Assembly (NCBI GenBank): GCA_025738555.1
Contig: JAOVFP010000005.1
Span: forward strand, 1,736,001-1,800,000
Direction of reading: 5' to 3'
DNA length: 64,000 bases
Origin: Cyathus striatus
Taxonomy: Eukaryota > Basidiomycota > Agaricomycetes > Agaricales > Nidulariaceae
Made by a program: the position numbers and the translations under genes
Shown: one piece after another, positions 52,135 through 64,000 of the stretch
Numbering within the stretch: position 1 is the first letter of the stretch
How the letters are laid out: each line of letters begins with the position of its first letter
Notes under the pieces: generated by a model
The model's input: the letters and a program-made list of their open reading frames with translations, nothing else
What the model was told of the DNA's origin: nothing
Databases searched by the model: none

Positions 52135-52981
52135 ATTACTACTTAGTATATCCTAGATAAATTAATACCAACTTGAAATTGGTTGTTTGGTATCTAGTAG
52201 ATTTGTTATGGAATAAATTGGATCGATTGTGTTACTAGCCGCTTCATGCATTGTTACTGGAGACCGCGCGCTCTCGAGTTAGTGAGTCATGACAAATCTC
52301 TGGTAGCGCGGATGTTTCATTTCAACGTTCAATCCTTTCAGCTTTTATGTTGATCTGAGAGAGTCACTACTAGTATAGTTATTGTATTAAGTACTAATGA
52401 ACAATATTGAACCGGCACTTTACTCAAGTCCCGCAGTACTTCAACGTCCATGCTTGATTAAAGTGTTCCTATATCCTCGCTGCAGTTAGACTTAAGCTTG
52501 ACTTTAAAACTGTACTCAACCATCAAATCACCGCCTGACCTTCATCGTCATGTAAATAGAGAAGGAATCATGGGAATTGTTTTTATAATGTTGTACCTAA
52601 GTTCCGTAACATTATAATGCCATATTGTTACATATGTCTTTATTGTACGGTGACAATTCTTTAGACATATCGGTCAAATGCCAGTAGTAATTACTCCAGA
52701 TCGCCGTGTTAAGTACTACGCCTGCGTTTGTATCAGTTATAATACCGTGTTGATACCGTGAGCGGTGTTTTACGTGCACCTACAGCACTTTGTTCTTTAC
52801 ACCGCTACGTCTGCGGTGTTTTGAACGCCCACATTACTTTCTTCCGTGCTATGGTGACGAAGTGATATTTAAGACCTTTACGGTTTTCAAACTAATGCAA
52901 TCAAACAACTTTGAAACTTTAACAAGCTGCAACCACACATACTACTCTCTTACTTTCCTCACCAGTCACTTGTTCACCGCC
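52135..52981. other. Intergenic, nothing recognised
   Basis: About 850 bp containing the 3' flank of the secreted-protein gene and the promoter of the next gene. No supported frame. Confidence 0.5.
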
Positions 52982-53348
52982 ATGCCATTCTTTCAGGGTG
53001 CCTCCAAATTCACCATTAACGGTGGAGATTTCAAGGATATTCAAGGAGACTATATTCACAATGATGCCTCGACAAACCATAACTATGGATCGTACAACGC
53101 GACGCGTTCGACTGATGTCACCAATACCAATTCCGAGCTCACAGGTAAGAATTTTGATTACATTTTCCTTGGCATAATTAATGATGATCCGCGAAGTAGC
53201 AGAGACAGCTAAAAGCGAGGAAGTGGGGGATGACCCTATGGACGTCGACGAAGGAGCTGGTGGTGCTACTACACCTCAGAGCGACGAGGTGTCTGTGAAG
53301 GATGCCCCTCCGCCTTACTCCGAGAAGACTCCGGTTACGCAGAATTGA
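52982..53348 (+). CDS. Small acidic protein with INGGxF motif and PPPY tail
   Basis: Two exons (52982-53144 and 53200-53348, intron 55 nt) give 103 aa. The N-terminus MPFFQGASKFTINGGDFKDI, then QGDYIHN, follows a pattern I know from the starts of several Agaricomycete proteins, including some NLR-like ones. The C-terminal half is acidic and disordered (DDPMDVDEGAGG) and carries DAPPPYSEKTP, a PPxY motif of the sort bound by WW domains such as those of Nedd4/Rsp5 ligases. It has no signal peptide or membrane helix. The role is unknown; an adaptor or an amyloid-type signalling peptide are two speculative options. Confidence 0.7.
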
Positions 53349-54595
53349 GGTTGGGCGGGCGGGGCAATAGTCAATAACCATATATGATATATGCATTACA
53401 AAGAGGATTGCTTGTGTTTTGAATTATATGCTTTTATTTTACAAGTACCGCCCGACGTTCAACAGAACTGAGAATACCAGAGAACACAAGAGGAGGCGCA
53501 CGTGCACTACACGTGTCATAATATGCACAGACAGTGTGACATACGTCACAGTCACATAACATGAAGAAAAAATGTTTTCTCGTTGACAAGAGATGCCATT
53601 CGAGACAGGGGAAGTGCAAAAGATGCGGAGAGACCATGTCTCCTTTAAACAAGAGGTTTGTGGATATACGGGCAAAGCCTCGTCTTCAATACCACATTGA
53701 AGGAATGCTGAACTTAGCGCCTGTTCCGAATTCTACAATTCCACTCTCGAGTGCGCCAAAGAACAGTGCTAGGCAGGTTGCAACGAATATATCCAATATG
53801 GAATGTGTCAAAGCGGTGAAGATTTGTTATTGATAGAAGATTTCTGAAGTCAACGCAGGAATCCAAGGAAGATGGCCAGGGACCAGTCTCAAAATGAGCG
53901 GTATGAACACACATATTGTCCAGGGCTTCTCTATACCCACACATAGTGCTAGCCTCCCAATCCAATAGAGCGAACGCCGTCGTGAAGACATCCAACTGTC
54001 GTTGATGTGTCATCGGTTGGCCAAGAGTAGTTGTCGATAGAACTTAGAAGGTTTCTCCAGCCTGTCTAGTGCAAAAATCTTGGTTGCAATCGAGGCATAA
54101 GTCGGCATAAGTCCAGCCATGCTAAAGGTGCTAAGAGATCGTTTATATCCTTAGCACATTCATCGACGTAAGTAGCTGAACAACATATGACGCACCAGGC
54201 CGAAGGTCCCTCCGATATCCACCTTTATCCTACAAAGAACTCGTTTCCCCAGCATCTCTTTCGTTATAGGCCCATCCGCTCGTAAAATGGCCTTATGATT
54301 TGAGCTTGATACATGGCAGAGGTTGTGGGGATGAAGCGAGGAAGCGAGGAAGAGCGCTGTAATGATGGCGGTTCGAGATCAAGTTTTGGTTGTCTTTCTT
54401 ACGCTCACGGGCCCGCGCGCTGTCTCGAATTCTCAGATTCCGTTTTCTCAGTCCCTGGACCTTTGATCACCTAACCTCCGTTACCCAGTCACATTCTCTC
54501 AGCACCAGACATAAGAACTTGAGAACTTTATGAATGAAGAATACAACGACTTTTAGCCGTTATTTGTGCAAGCTGCATTTTAAACTCGAGAGTGC
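53349..54595. other. Intergenic, nothing recognised
   Basis: About 1.25 kb up to the foldback element. Frames at 53434-54013 overlap on opposite strands without domain support. Confidence 0.5.
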
Positions 54596-54598
54596 TGC

Positions 54599-55560
54599 CA
54601 CTGCGGGCATTGGCTTATATTATGTCAGAATAAAGAGTGAATATATGTAGATAAAATGTCAAATGTGTTCAGTCTGTAATTTAAGAATTTATAAGGAATT
54701 TATTTGTAAAGTTTTCCTTGATGTTTTCAACATTTATTCTAAGATAAAACAAAGAGAATATCTAGAATATATTAAATCTGTTTTCTTAGAATAAATGAAT
54801 AACATATTGAGATTTTATTAGAAATATATCCTTGTCTTAGAGTGAGAAATAATTGCGAACATAAAAGAGATAAGATCTCGGATCAAATTCTGGATAAGGA
54901 CAACATGTCATCAATGAATACATATGGTGCACATATGTCATATGATCACAATATACACCAGGATAATATTGTGATCGTCGGTAGGGGCGCATCAAGGGGT
55001 GCAGGCGCATATACATATATACTATTAAAGAAAGATATGTCACTTTTGACATGTACATTACAATTGCATTATATACCTGTTTCTTGAAGTTACTTTTGAC
55101 TTATGGTGCATTTTAAATTTCCTATATGTAGTAATAGCATAGATCTATATATGCCTACACCCCTTGATACACCCCTACCGACGATCACAATATTATCCTG
55201 GTGTATATTGTGATCATATGACATATGTGCACCATATGTATTCATTGATGACATGTTGTCCTTATCCAGAATTTGATCCGAGATCTTATCTCTTTTATGT
55301 TCGCAATTATTTCTCACTCTAAGACAAGGATATATTTCTAATAAAATCTCAATATGTTATTCGTTTATTCTAAGAAAACAAATTTAATATATTCTAAATA
55401 TTCTCTTTGTTTTATCTTAGACTAAATGTTGAAAACATTGAGGAAATTTTTACAAATAAATTCTTCATGAATTCTTAAATTACAGACTGAATACATTTAA
55501 CATTTTATCTACATATATTCACTCTTTATTCTGACATTATATAAGCCAATGCCCGCAGTG
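54599..55560. mobile_element. 962 bp foldback (long inverted-repeat) element, CACTG ends
   Basis: The left arm (54599 to about 55022) is the reverse complement of the right arm (about 55135-55560) with scattered mismatches. A central spacer of roughly 110 bp lies between. Both ends read CACTGCGGGCATTGGC inward, and the trinucleotide TGC flanks each side (54596-54598 and 55561-55563). CACTG-like termini with a 3 bp target duplication are typical of CACTA-type DNA transposons, so this is probably a non-autonomous foldback derivative. The open frames in the two arms are mirror images caused by the repeat and are not called as genes. The AT-rich arms could form a very long hairpin. Confidence 0.85.
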
Positions 55561-55563
55561 TGC

Positions 55564-56917
55564 GCAGTACAAACCTTCGGCGAGTTCAAGCCTTCATGCC
55601 CACATCATATTTATTGCTCTCATACTTACTTTCACCACCTTTTAGCTTTCCTTCAGCAATATAAGCGTGCACGTCGACAACCACATAGGATCTTTCATCA
55701 CATGCATAACACTCGACTATGGGACACACGTCAGGTTACTAACTTACGAGGCGACATTCCTCAGACATTCCCCCTCAGCCCGAGAGCGATTCCATGACTT
55801 TACCGCATCTTCAACCCCTCCACGATTCAGTAACTCTCATCCACTTAGTCACTCGAATCGCATTCCATGCCGCCGACACATCCTCAAATAGTGTTTTGCG
55901 AAAGATCGCCCCCGCGCCGACTAACACAGGCCTGCAACGCCTCCTGCTTCAGCGAAGAGAACCTCCCGAGGCAAATGTGTTTGATATCATTGATTAAGGC
56001 GACATGGTGGCTGTGTGGCATTGGCTATTCGAATTGAAAGGGAAGGAACGACGACAGTCAGCTACATTTCTTAGAGTGCCCTCATAAAACCGAAGACATG
56101 TTCATATTGAAAGCCAGCGGATGATGCTGGGTTACACTCGGATAGTTTGATACCGATTTGCTACTCGATCGTGACACGGAACAAGAGAACAATAATAGCT
56201 CGCTTCTTGCTTTCAGCTGCGCTAGATTCTCGGGACAATCCAAACGCTGATGATTGCGAGAATGAATTCTGGATTCTGGATGTACGGATCTTCGAACATA
56301 TTTGACTAAAAGCTGACTGAAGATTCTCACTATGTGTCGTATGCAGGAAAGGGCATGTATGTGAAACATCTAGGATGCGTCGGGGCTAGAAACCTCTACA
56401 TACTGTCTTTTACTGATACATAAGCTAGACAGCGGTTGCGCTGAGGAGAAGATGGAAACTAGACCTTCAGCTTATATTTAGTTTTAATTGTTCGGGGCGG
56501 AACAGGCCCTAATTTTAATCTCATTCACTATTGTTCCTAAAGTCTTGTAAATCCTGACACACGGTACGCGGTACGGGTCTAGTACTTGTTTATTTACTAA
56601 TCGATTTGCTGAAGGCCTGTAGCACTGGAAGCTTCGTGTCGTAGGATCAATCTATATATATTTCTGAATAGATGTAAGGTACTATCACCGTTAACATCCT
56701 CTCAACGTCGTCCTGCAGCACTGCCGATGACATAACCATGCTGCACATACCTACGGCTATACACGGCTTGCTGTATATGTCTGTCTTTTGGGGATTATAC
56801 GGTAAACGCACGTCAGAGCTGCTGTATTTTGAATTCTTATATTTGGCTGATTGGTCCTGAAATTATTCTATATAATGACCAAGTAGTGTACACCATGCGC
56901 TAGCAGTGTGCCTCGCA
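55564..56917. other. Intergenic, nothing recognised
   Basis: About 1.35 kb between the foldback element and the WSC gene, with no supported coding frame. Confidence 0.5.
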
Positions 56918-58660
56918 ATGGTATTCACTTCGGTATATGTATCAATACTTGCCAGCTCTTTCTTCTTCCAGGTATTTGACACAAAAGTTGTATGCCAACA
57001 TTACTTACTATGTCATGCTTGGTTAGGGACATGTAGTGGCATCTGTGATAAACCAGGCCCGACAAACGACGTCTCTGCCAAGCGGTTGGTCCTTCACGGG
57101 CTGCTATAGGTATGTTGATGTTATATCCCGCTAGACATTGCTCTTGCTAAATCAGTCATCAAGCGATTCGGTAGACTCGAGGACGCTTCGTACAGCTTCG
57201 TTCACGAGCGTCGATTCGATGACTATTTCTTCCTGCATAGACTTCTGTATCACGGGAAACTTTCAGTTTGCTGGTCTTGAATTCGGCAGAGTAAGACAGT
57301 TACAACTGTACTTTAACTGAAGGTATCTATAACTAACCCGAGTGCCATTAGGAATGCTGTATGTATCTAAAACATTGGATTCTAACTTTTTTGCCGACTC
57401 GCTCTGAATTGTATAGATTGTGACAACACCATCCGTGTTCCGTCGATTATTGAGCCCACCACCGACTGTAACATGGCATGCACTGGCGATTCTACTACAA
57501 CGTGTGGAGCTGCGAATCGTCTAAGCGTGTATTCTGGTCCGCCTCCTACCACAACTACTACCACTGCGCAGCCAGCAGGACCATCTCCAACAAGGGCTTT
57601 TTTTGCTGGCAATTTCTTCGAATATCAGGGATGCTTCGTGTACGTAAGAAAAAATCAGACATTTATGATTCCCTAATGCTACTATCGATTTGTAGAGATC
57701 CTCTTAACCCCAGGGGTCTGCAACATCAAGTATCTGTTCCGGGAGGAAATACTCCAAATGGATGTGCCAATGCTTGCAAGGCCAATGGGTATAGGGTCAT
57801 GGGCCTTGAATTTGGCGGTGAATGCTGTAAGCATAAATGAACTTAACCGTGATTTCTTGCATTTTCTTAACCGTTTGCAGGGTGCGATGACTTCATGCCA
57901 TTCGCACTTACCGTATCAGACGGTGAATGCAACATGCCATGCTCAGGTGATCCTACGAATGCCTGTGGAGCAGGAGCTCGCCTTCAGCTTTATGGGGACA
58001 TTACTAACCTTGGTGGAATCCCTGCCTCATCCCTGTGTATGGGGGACGGAAGAGACTCATCTAGTTACTATAGCGCCTTCCAGTTGCGTGGTATAACAAA
58101 TCAAGGCGACACGCTTAACCTTGGAGCTGTGGAGCTCAATCCCGGGGCTGAGACAGAGCAAAGCTATATATTAACAGTTCGTTGTTCCATTACCTACTAC
58201 TTTCGATCGAACTAATCATTGGTTAGTTCGGTGGGGGCACTCCGTGTCCCGAATGCAATGCTTTCAATTTCTTCGTACTCCAGAATAACCAACTTATCCC
58301 ACTTAATGTTGACGGAAATCCGGTTGCACTTCGCGCTGCTGTGGGAGAATCACAGTTCTTTGCGGCATTTTCATCTCAACCGGCATTCGATGGCTACTGT
58401 TCCGGGGTGAGAACATTGAATTTATTCCTAAAAATATTTACTTGACGCTTCAATGTCTACAGTTCCTGGGAACCAATAACTTGCCGTTTTACGGGTTCCC
58501 TGTCCTAGACCAAATTGATGACACGACAAATAACTGGGGTTTGTGTTTGAACAACACTGCTAATGGACGTCGAGATGCGGTTTATGCACCAGTTCAAAAT
58601 CACCCCCATTACGACTTTTTCACTGATTGCATTTTCGTCAACCTGCAGCTGGTTGGCTAG
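56918..58660 (+). CDS. Secreted protein with two WSC domains
   Basis: Nine exons (56918-56971, 57027-57109, 57164-57290, 57352-57358, 57417-57639, 57696-57826, 57881-58176, 58227-58406, 58463-58660) give 432 aa. A signal peptide (MVFTSVYVSILASSFFF) precedes two WSC carbohydrate-binding domains joined by a Thr/Pro linker. WSC1 starts WSFTGCYSDSVD, with ECYCDN and CNMACTGDSTTTCGAANRL. WSC2 starts GCFVDPLNPRG, with ECWCDD and CNMPCSGDPTNACGAGARL. The ~200-residue C-terminal domain is Cys-containing and not recognised. It should bind cell-wall or substrate glycans outside the cell. Exon 4 is only 7 nt yet is required: it supplies Glu-Cys of the conserved ECYC motif. Confidence 0.9.
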
Positions 58661-59038
58661 ATTTATGTTGTTCAAATATCATCATAAATATAACTACATG
58701 CTACAATACTATGAAACCGAAGTTAAAGCAGGCAGAACGACAATCTTGTATCGATGTAAGCGTTTAAATCAAGAACAATGATGAGTACAGACACGAATTG
58801 CAGAAATATTGATAAAGTGTCGTGGGTTGTGTATGTTTCATGAAGTTTTACTATGTACTCGCGGGCGCCAGCTATGGTGTTAATGTATATTGTGGAGGTG
58901 CGCTCTCCCTTGTACCTCGATATTTACTTTCTCTCGCCGTCCGACTCGGGCCCGCAACGGAACGTGGTCCTACGGTCCCGACTCCTGCCGCCGATGAAGA
59001 CCGCTCGTCCACGCATCTTGCTTTTTCAGAAGTGTAGT
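58661..59038. other. Short intergenic region between convergent genes
   Basis: 378 bp of shared 3' flank between the WSC gene and the membrane-protein gene. No supported frame. Confidence 0.5.
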
Positions 59039-60420
59039 CTATTTATGAGTACGTGAGATTGAATATGAACCTGAAGTCAGGATAGCATACGTACGTATAT
59101 ATTGATTGTGCTGTCCTGCGGTATATCCGAGTTGCACCAAGCCTGTTGTGGGGGTTGAAGGAATTGAAGAAGTCGCCTGAGAAGGTATGGATACACGGTG
59201 ATCAGGGTATGTTGAAACGAATCCACGATTATAATGCTGTTGCACTTCTACGTGTTGTGGCATTCTAGGAATAGCGCGCGGACTATATCCCGAAGATTCA
59301 CTTAAGGAATGTTGGAAGGAGCCCACAGAACGCACGTTGCTTAAGGAGGGACGTTGGCTCTGGTTGCGTGAAAATTGTTGGTAAGGTGCTGATGGTGACA
59401 TAGGAGTATATGATGAAGGAGTGACTTGAGAACTTGGGCTATAAGGTACTGCCTGAGTATTGTGTAGTGATACTGCGGAAACAGTCATCTTTCGATGATA
59501 ATTTGCACCTGCGCTAACGGCACCTCGTCGCGCTCTACGTTTCCTAAGCTTACAGCGCCACAGAAGAATCACCGCCAGCAAGAGTACTGAGAATACGATA
59601 CCGCCTCCTGCGGCTCCAGCTACAGCTGCAATAGGAAAAGGCTTCTTGTCAGAGTTTGAAGTTGGCGTGGTGGATGTGGGTTCTAATCCAGCGCTGGAAG
59701 AAGCTGTAGAACCTCCGGAATTTGTGGGAAGAGTGTCGCTGTATTCGAGTTGAGTGATCGAGGAGTTATATGTAATTAAAAAGACATACTTTTGGGTAAT
59801 AATGGCATAGTCGATATTGATATATTGTCCTTGAGTGCCGGTATTCCCAATGACGACGGTATGTTCGGTATGGGTCAGATTCTCTCGACTGAATATCAAT
59901 GACCTTGATCCTTGTTCCCCTTGCCTACCATCGCATTGAATAGTCCTCGTACCATCTAAAGGGGACGTGAAATTAGATTGAGTCGGAAGCAGATATAGTG
60001 AAGAGCTTATTACCAACAGTAATCGTGCGAAATCCACTGTAAGAAACAGTACTAGTAAGCATCGGTATAATCGTGAAAAACCCTCATCCTACTTACTGGT
60101 CACTCCACTTATATCCATACATGTAAACTAGAGAATAAGTATGTCGGCCAGTGCGAAGAAACGATATAGCATTACTCACAAGCAATTCCGGTAAACTTGA
60201 ATGTTACTTCAGCTCCCGGGCTGGTCGAGCCATGGTTTGTACCATTTAGAGGTTGAGGTGACTGTTGATCCCATACTATTGTATCCCAAGCTGGAGAAGA
60301 CGTGTAATTAAAGGACGAGTCGGTGTCGTCAATCGTTACATTATGCGGACCAGCGCGTGCAGAAAGCAAACTGCAGAGCAAAATGAGACCAGAAAATGCT
60401 CCGAACTGCAGTGTTACCAT
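59039..60420 (-). CDS. Single-pass surface membrane protein
   Basis: Four exons (60180-60420, 60097-60127, 60014-60036, 59039-59955; introns 52, 60 and 58 nt) give 403 aa. A signal peptide (MVTLQFGAFSGLILLCSLLS) leads to an ectodomain with several NxT/S sites and a beta-rich core (FKFTGIAFYMYGYKWSDHGF, then RTITVDGTRTIQCDG). A Ser/Thr stalk is followed by one helix (IAAVAGAAGGGIVFSVLLLA), the basic stop-transfer RCKLRKRRARR and a ~165-residue Ser/Pro/Gln-rich cytoplasmic tail. This type I layout is common in Agaricomycetes and resembles wall-stress sensors such as Mid2/Wsc proteins. The sensor role is inference. It converges on the WSC-domain gene. Confidence 0.85.
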
Positions 60421-61705
60421 GATAGGTACGAAGATAAAAATGGGGGAGGTAAGCAGACGTAAGAACGAAGCCGATATCAGACGCCGGGCGCTTTTAAAGG
60501 TCATCAACACAATAATCTTTGACATTGCTGTGTTCCAAGCTTCGCTGAAGGGCGCTTGCTATGACAGTTCAATTAAGTTGGTAGCCAAGACACCATACCG
60601 CACCATGCGGGATGTTCATCTTCAGCAAGCGTTCATCCAGGCGGAAGCAGCCCTTGATCAACAAGTTGATGCCATTCTTCCGTAATAGGAAGAAGATTAA
60701 CCTGGAACTCGAAGCTCGCTGTATTTAGCCAAATAAGCAGGGTCCCTGGAATTTCGGAGTGAAAGTGTTACTATAATTGTCATGTACATAGATACCGGCA
60801 AAGGTGTCCTCAAAAACAAGGCAGACTTGATTTGACTTATACGCACGGTTAGTTCTACGGGGCGCCAAAGACGAGGAGTGCAGGTGGGAGGAACATAAAG
60901 TGGGCATTTGTGGTGTGATATATACCCGGGACCCCATGAGATTAAGCACTGATTACCGAACATATGTCGGAACCAAGAGTCGTCGGACGTCGGACGATGA
61001 GAATTTTTAAGAAAAGTTTTGTTAGGTAAAATCTGCTAATTAGGCTTGGAAAGATATGTTATGTGAGACATCCATTTAGATGCGATGAGGAGTCAACAAG
61101 ACATACTTACCGACCTTCGAAATACTTCTAATATGTACGCAATACTAGATAATAGTAGTACCACTGCCATTTTAGTCAAATTTTAGTATATTTAAAAGTA
61201 AGCCAAAAGTATTCTTAGAAGGTCCTTATTAGTGGTAAGTAAGATATAGCTTCCAGACTCGATATTTGAATTCACTTCACCAGTTTTATGAAATACAGCT
61301 GGTATCACAAGCGTTGGATGCAAGCAGGATGGAAGTTTTGTGGAAGGAAGCACTGATTACATAATTGATTAGTGATTATTATTACCAATATTATTTATTA
61401 TTGTTTACCAGCAACTTTTAGAGAAAATATGTAGCTACAATTAGAATAGATCATGTTACTTATTCGATCTTCTACGGCACAGTACGGCACTCGAGCCTCT
61501 GAGAACGTTGTTCTGAGACGGGTATGTCTCACTGGATTAGATACATGCCTCCATGATAACTACGCCTGGGTATCGGCTGAGTAAACGTGGTCGTTTATTT
61601 ATAAAGATGAACTGCTGTTCTGGTGGACCGTGCACGAAGCTGTAAAGAAAGATGGACGAGTGCTAATCGATAGCATCAAATGATAAGCGCGTTCAGAAGT
61701 CAGAA
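60421..61705. other. Intergenic, nothing recognised
   Basis: About 1.3 kb of divergent promoter space between the membrane-protein gene and the NB-ARC gene. No supported frame. Confidence 0.5.
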
Positions 61706-61707
61706 GG

Positions 61708-61716
61708 TATATAAAC
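61708..61716 (+). promoter_or_regulatory. TATA box of the NB-ARC-TPR gene
   Basis: GTATATAAAC sits about 76 bp upstream of the ATG at 61792, on the same strand. Confidence 0.5.
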
Positions 61717-61791
61717 CTCGAACAGCTCGGTCCCATGATCACTCTAACCATCATCCGCTTATCTACAGTAGTTTAACACAAATAAACCAAT

Positions 61792-64000
61792 ATGGCCAAT
61801 AACTCCAACACAGCTCAGGTAAATAATCCACGAGTCCTTTCAGTCTAAGCTTTCGTATAATACTTTATTTCCAGGTCGACACTACTAGTCACCGACCTGG
61901 TGAGCTCCGTGCAGAAATCCCACATGTCATCGACAACTTCGTGGGACAAGAAATTTACCTTGAAGATTTGAAGAAATTTTTTGGTATCATAGAGTCCAAC
62001 GACCCTATCAAACGTATAAGGAGAAAAACAAATGTCCTCTATGGCTTAGGAGGAATTGGGAAAACCCAAATAGTCTTGAAGTTCATAGATGAGACAAGAA
62101 ACCAGTGTGTTCTAATTTAATAAGCGATATGTACTTTAAGCTAATGACGATAGCTGGACTCATGTATTTTGGACTGACGCGGCGTCAGAAGATACCGTAG
62201 AACAAGGTCTTAAGGAAATATACAATACCGATATCGCTGGATCCGAAAATGCACCTCCGTTCTCTATTGCTTCTGTTCTGACCTGGATCTCTGAACTTGA
62301 GCATGGATGGTTAATGATTCTTGATAATGCGGAACAACCCATGGAGGTCGTTGAAAAATATCTTCCGCCTAGGGACAAGGGTAGTGTTGTGATTACAACC
62401 AGAAACCCTGCGCTGAAAGCAATTACTTATCGAGAATACTCGATGGAAATCACTACATTGAGTAAAGATGCATCTGTCATATTGTTGCTAAAGACCATTG
62501 GACTGGACCCGAATGCGCCTCATTATAAAAGAATGGCTACAGAGATTGTGGCTAAAGTACATCATCTGCCATTGGCTATTCACCAAGTTGGTTCTTACAT
62601 CGGTTCTGGGAAATGTAGCATTTACAATTTCAATGAAGTCTTTGATGAAGATAGAAGCCAAATTTTGGATGATGAAGCCTTTAAAGGTGCTTCAAACTAC
62701 GGAAGAACGGTCTATGGTACATGGGAGGCCTTATTTCAGAAGCTGGTCGATATGGCAACATATGACGTCGATGAAGACACCGCTGCTGCCGCCAGGCATG
62801 CGATGAGAATTATTAATATGTGCGCCTTTTTCTATCACGAAAAAATTCCTGAGGATATGTTTAAGAGAGCTGCCAAGTACTATCAACGAAATTTCGAGTC
62901 ACTCTCAATCGAAGGACTGCCTATTCTTCTACGAACCTTGAACTCAGAACTCTTTTGTCTGAACCAAAATGGAGAATGGAACGAGCAATTATTCAAAAAA
63001 TGTATCGACATCCTTTCATCTCTTTCATTAATTAAGGTTAATGATAAGAAGTACTCACTGCATCCGCTCGTGCAGTCATGGTGCCAAGATCGATTGTCGG
63101 AAAATGACCAACAGAAATGGGTCCTAAACAGCAGGGGGATTATCGTTGCTTCTAACTCTGACGAAAATACCATGGACGAATACATCTATAAACAATCCGT
63201 CGCTGCTCATATTATTCAAAATCTTGACGAAGGAAGAAGAGCCAATACTACGACGTACTATGATGATGTAAATCAAGTTTTTGCATCGATTCTGAAAGGG
63301 AATGGCAATTATGCATTGGCAGAGGAACTGCGCTTAGAGACTATGAATATGCGCCGACAGCTGTTGGGCGCAGAAAATCCTGCTACAATCATTAGCATCG
63401 TTAATTTGGCATCTGTATACTTGAATACGACGAAATGGGCAGAAGCAGAGAAGCTACAGACACAGGTCATGCAGAGAAGTGCCCAAATACTTGGTCCAGA
63501 ACATCCTGATACTCTCAGGAATATGGCTGATCTTGCATCAATATATATGTATCAGGGAAAATGGTATGAGGCTGAAAAGTTGCAGTTGCAAGTTCTGGAA
63601 ATTAGAACCAAAATATACGGTCCAGAACATCATTACATTCTTTCTATTTCCGCAAATCTGGCCATGACATACTCGAACCAAGGAAAGTTGGCGGAAGCGG
63701 AAAAGATCCAGTTAGAGGTGGTTGAAAAAAGCACCAAGAGCTTGGGTCCAGAAGATCTTGATACTGTCAAACATATGTCTAACCTTGCTGAGATATTTTA
63801 TAAGCTAGGAAAATTAAATGAGGCAGAGAATATGCAAGAAGAACTCATCGAGATAAGAACTCGACTTCTTGGCGATGAACATCCCGATACAATCACCAGC
63901 GTAGGAGACATCGCAGCTACCTATATCGATAAAGGGTACGTCCCTGAGGCAGAGAGTTTGCAAAGGCAGGTTGTGGAGATGAGGACGGCCACTCTTGGCG
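61792..64000 (+). CDS. NB-ARC-TPR NLR-like protein (continues past window end)
   Basis: Exons 61792-61818 and 61875-62104, then an open exon from 62154 to the window end. After IDNFVGQEIYLEDLKKFF come the P-loop YGLGGIGKTQIV, Walker B GWLMILDNAEQP, RNBS-like SVVITTRNP and a GLPL-type LPLAIHQVGSYI. A winged-helix-like segment follows (IINMCAFFYHEKIPEDMFKR). From ~63300 there are at least four kinesin-light-chain-type TPR repeats of 42 residues, with LGPEHPDTL.NMA.LAS.Y, LQ.QVLEIRTKIYGPEH and similar. This is a STAND ATPase of the kind fungi use in nonself recognition and cell-death control, with the TPRs as the likely sensor. The C-terminus and repeat total lie outside the window. Confidence 0.9.

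Noticed and set aside
54842..55317. Two nearly identical ~60-residue peptides on opposite strands
   Set aside because: They are the two arms of the foldback element read in mirror orientation, not a gene pair.

Overview
This window is nuclear DNA from a filamentous fungus, almost certainly a mushroom-forming basidiomycete (Agaricomycetes). The genes are packed with 39-65 nt introns (mostly GT-AG, two good GC-AG cases) and the families present are typical of that class: NACHT-WD40 and NB-ARC-TPR NLR-like proteins, a coiled-coil F-box protein, a BTB relic, WSC-domain and single-pass surface proteins, a 'glycopeptide'-type secreted protein and a lineage-type half ABC transporter. I spliced exons by hand. 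For every multi-exon gene given without reservation the summed exon length is a multiple of three, and family motifs run unbroken across the junctions. The species cannot be named from sequence alone.

Layout. 0-5.4 kb: a rearranged duplication. The 3' end of an Old Yellow Enzyme (OYE) gene lies at the left edge, a full OYE gene at 3160-4507, and two related small cysteine-rich proteins on the minus strand (175 aa with a signal peptide; 95 aa without one). A complete intron-containing tRNA-Asp lies between them. 6.9-12.6 kb: the most interesting locus, a divergent pair sharing a 577 bp promoter region: an FAD enzyme of the LodB/GoxB (halogenase-like) type and a 1041-residue protein joining a LodA-like quinoprotein-type region to a VioB/RebD-like ferritin-like domain. 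12.9-21.2 kb: a 1590-residue NACHT protein with 14 WD40 repeats, then a 15-exon cytochrome P450. Together OYE, flavoenzyme, LodA/ferritin protein and P450 look like a redox or secondary-metabolism neighbourhood, with an NLR embedded in it.

21.2-30.9 kb is essentially gene-free. A bHLH transcription factor follows (30.9-32.3 kb) with a G-rich tract upstream. 32.3-39.1 kb is non-coding apart from degenerate repeats and a complete 2.2 kb non-autonomous DNA transposon with terminal inverted repeats and a 6 bp target duplication. 39.7-44.2 kb carries an F-box gene, a decayed tandem copy of it and a BTB-domain relic. 46.5-49.2 kb is an ABC transporter; 51.3-53.3 kb holds two small genes (secreted 'glycopeptide' and a PPPY-motif protein). 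A 962 bp foldback element sits at 54.6-55.6 kb. The right end has a secreted two-WSC protein, a convergent single-pass membrane protein and the start of an NB-ARC-TPR protein that runs off the window.

Functional assignments rest on motifs and remembered family features; no database search was possible.
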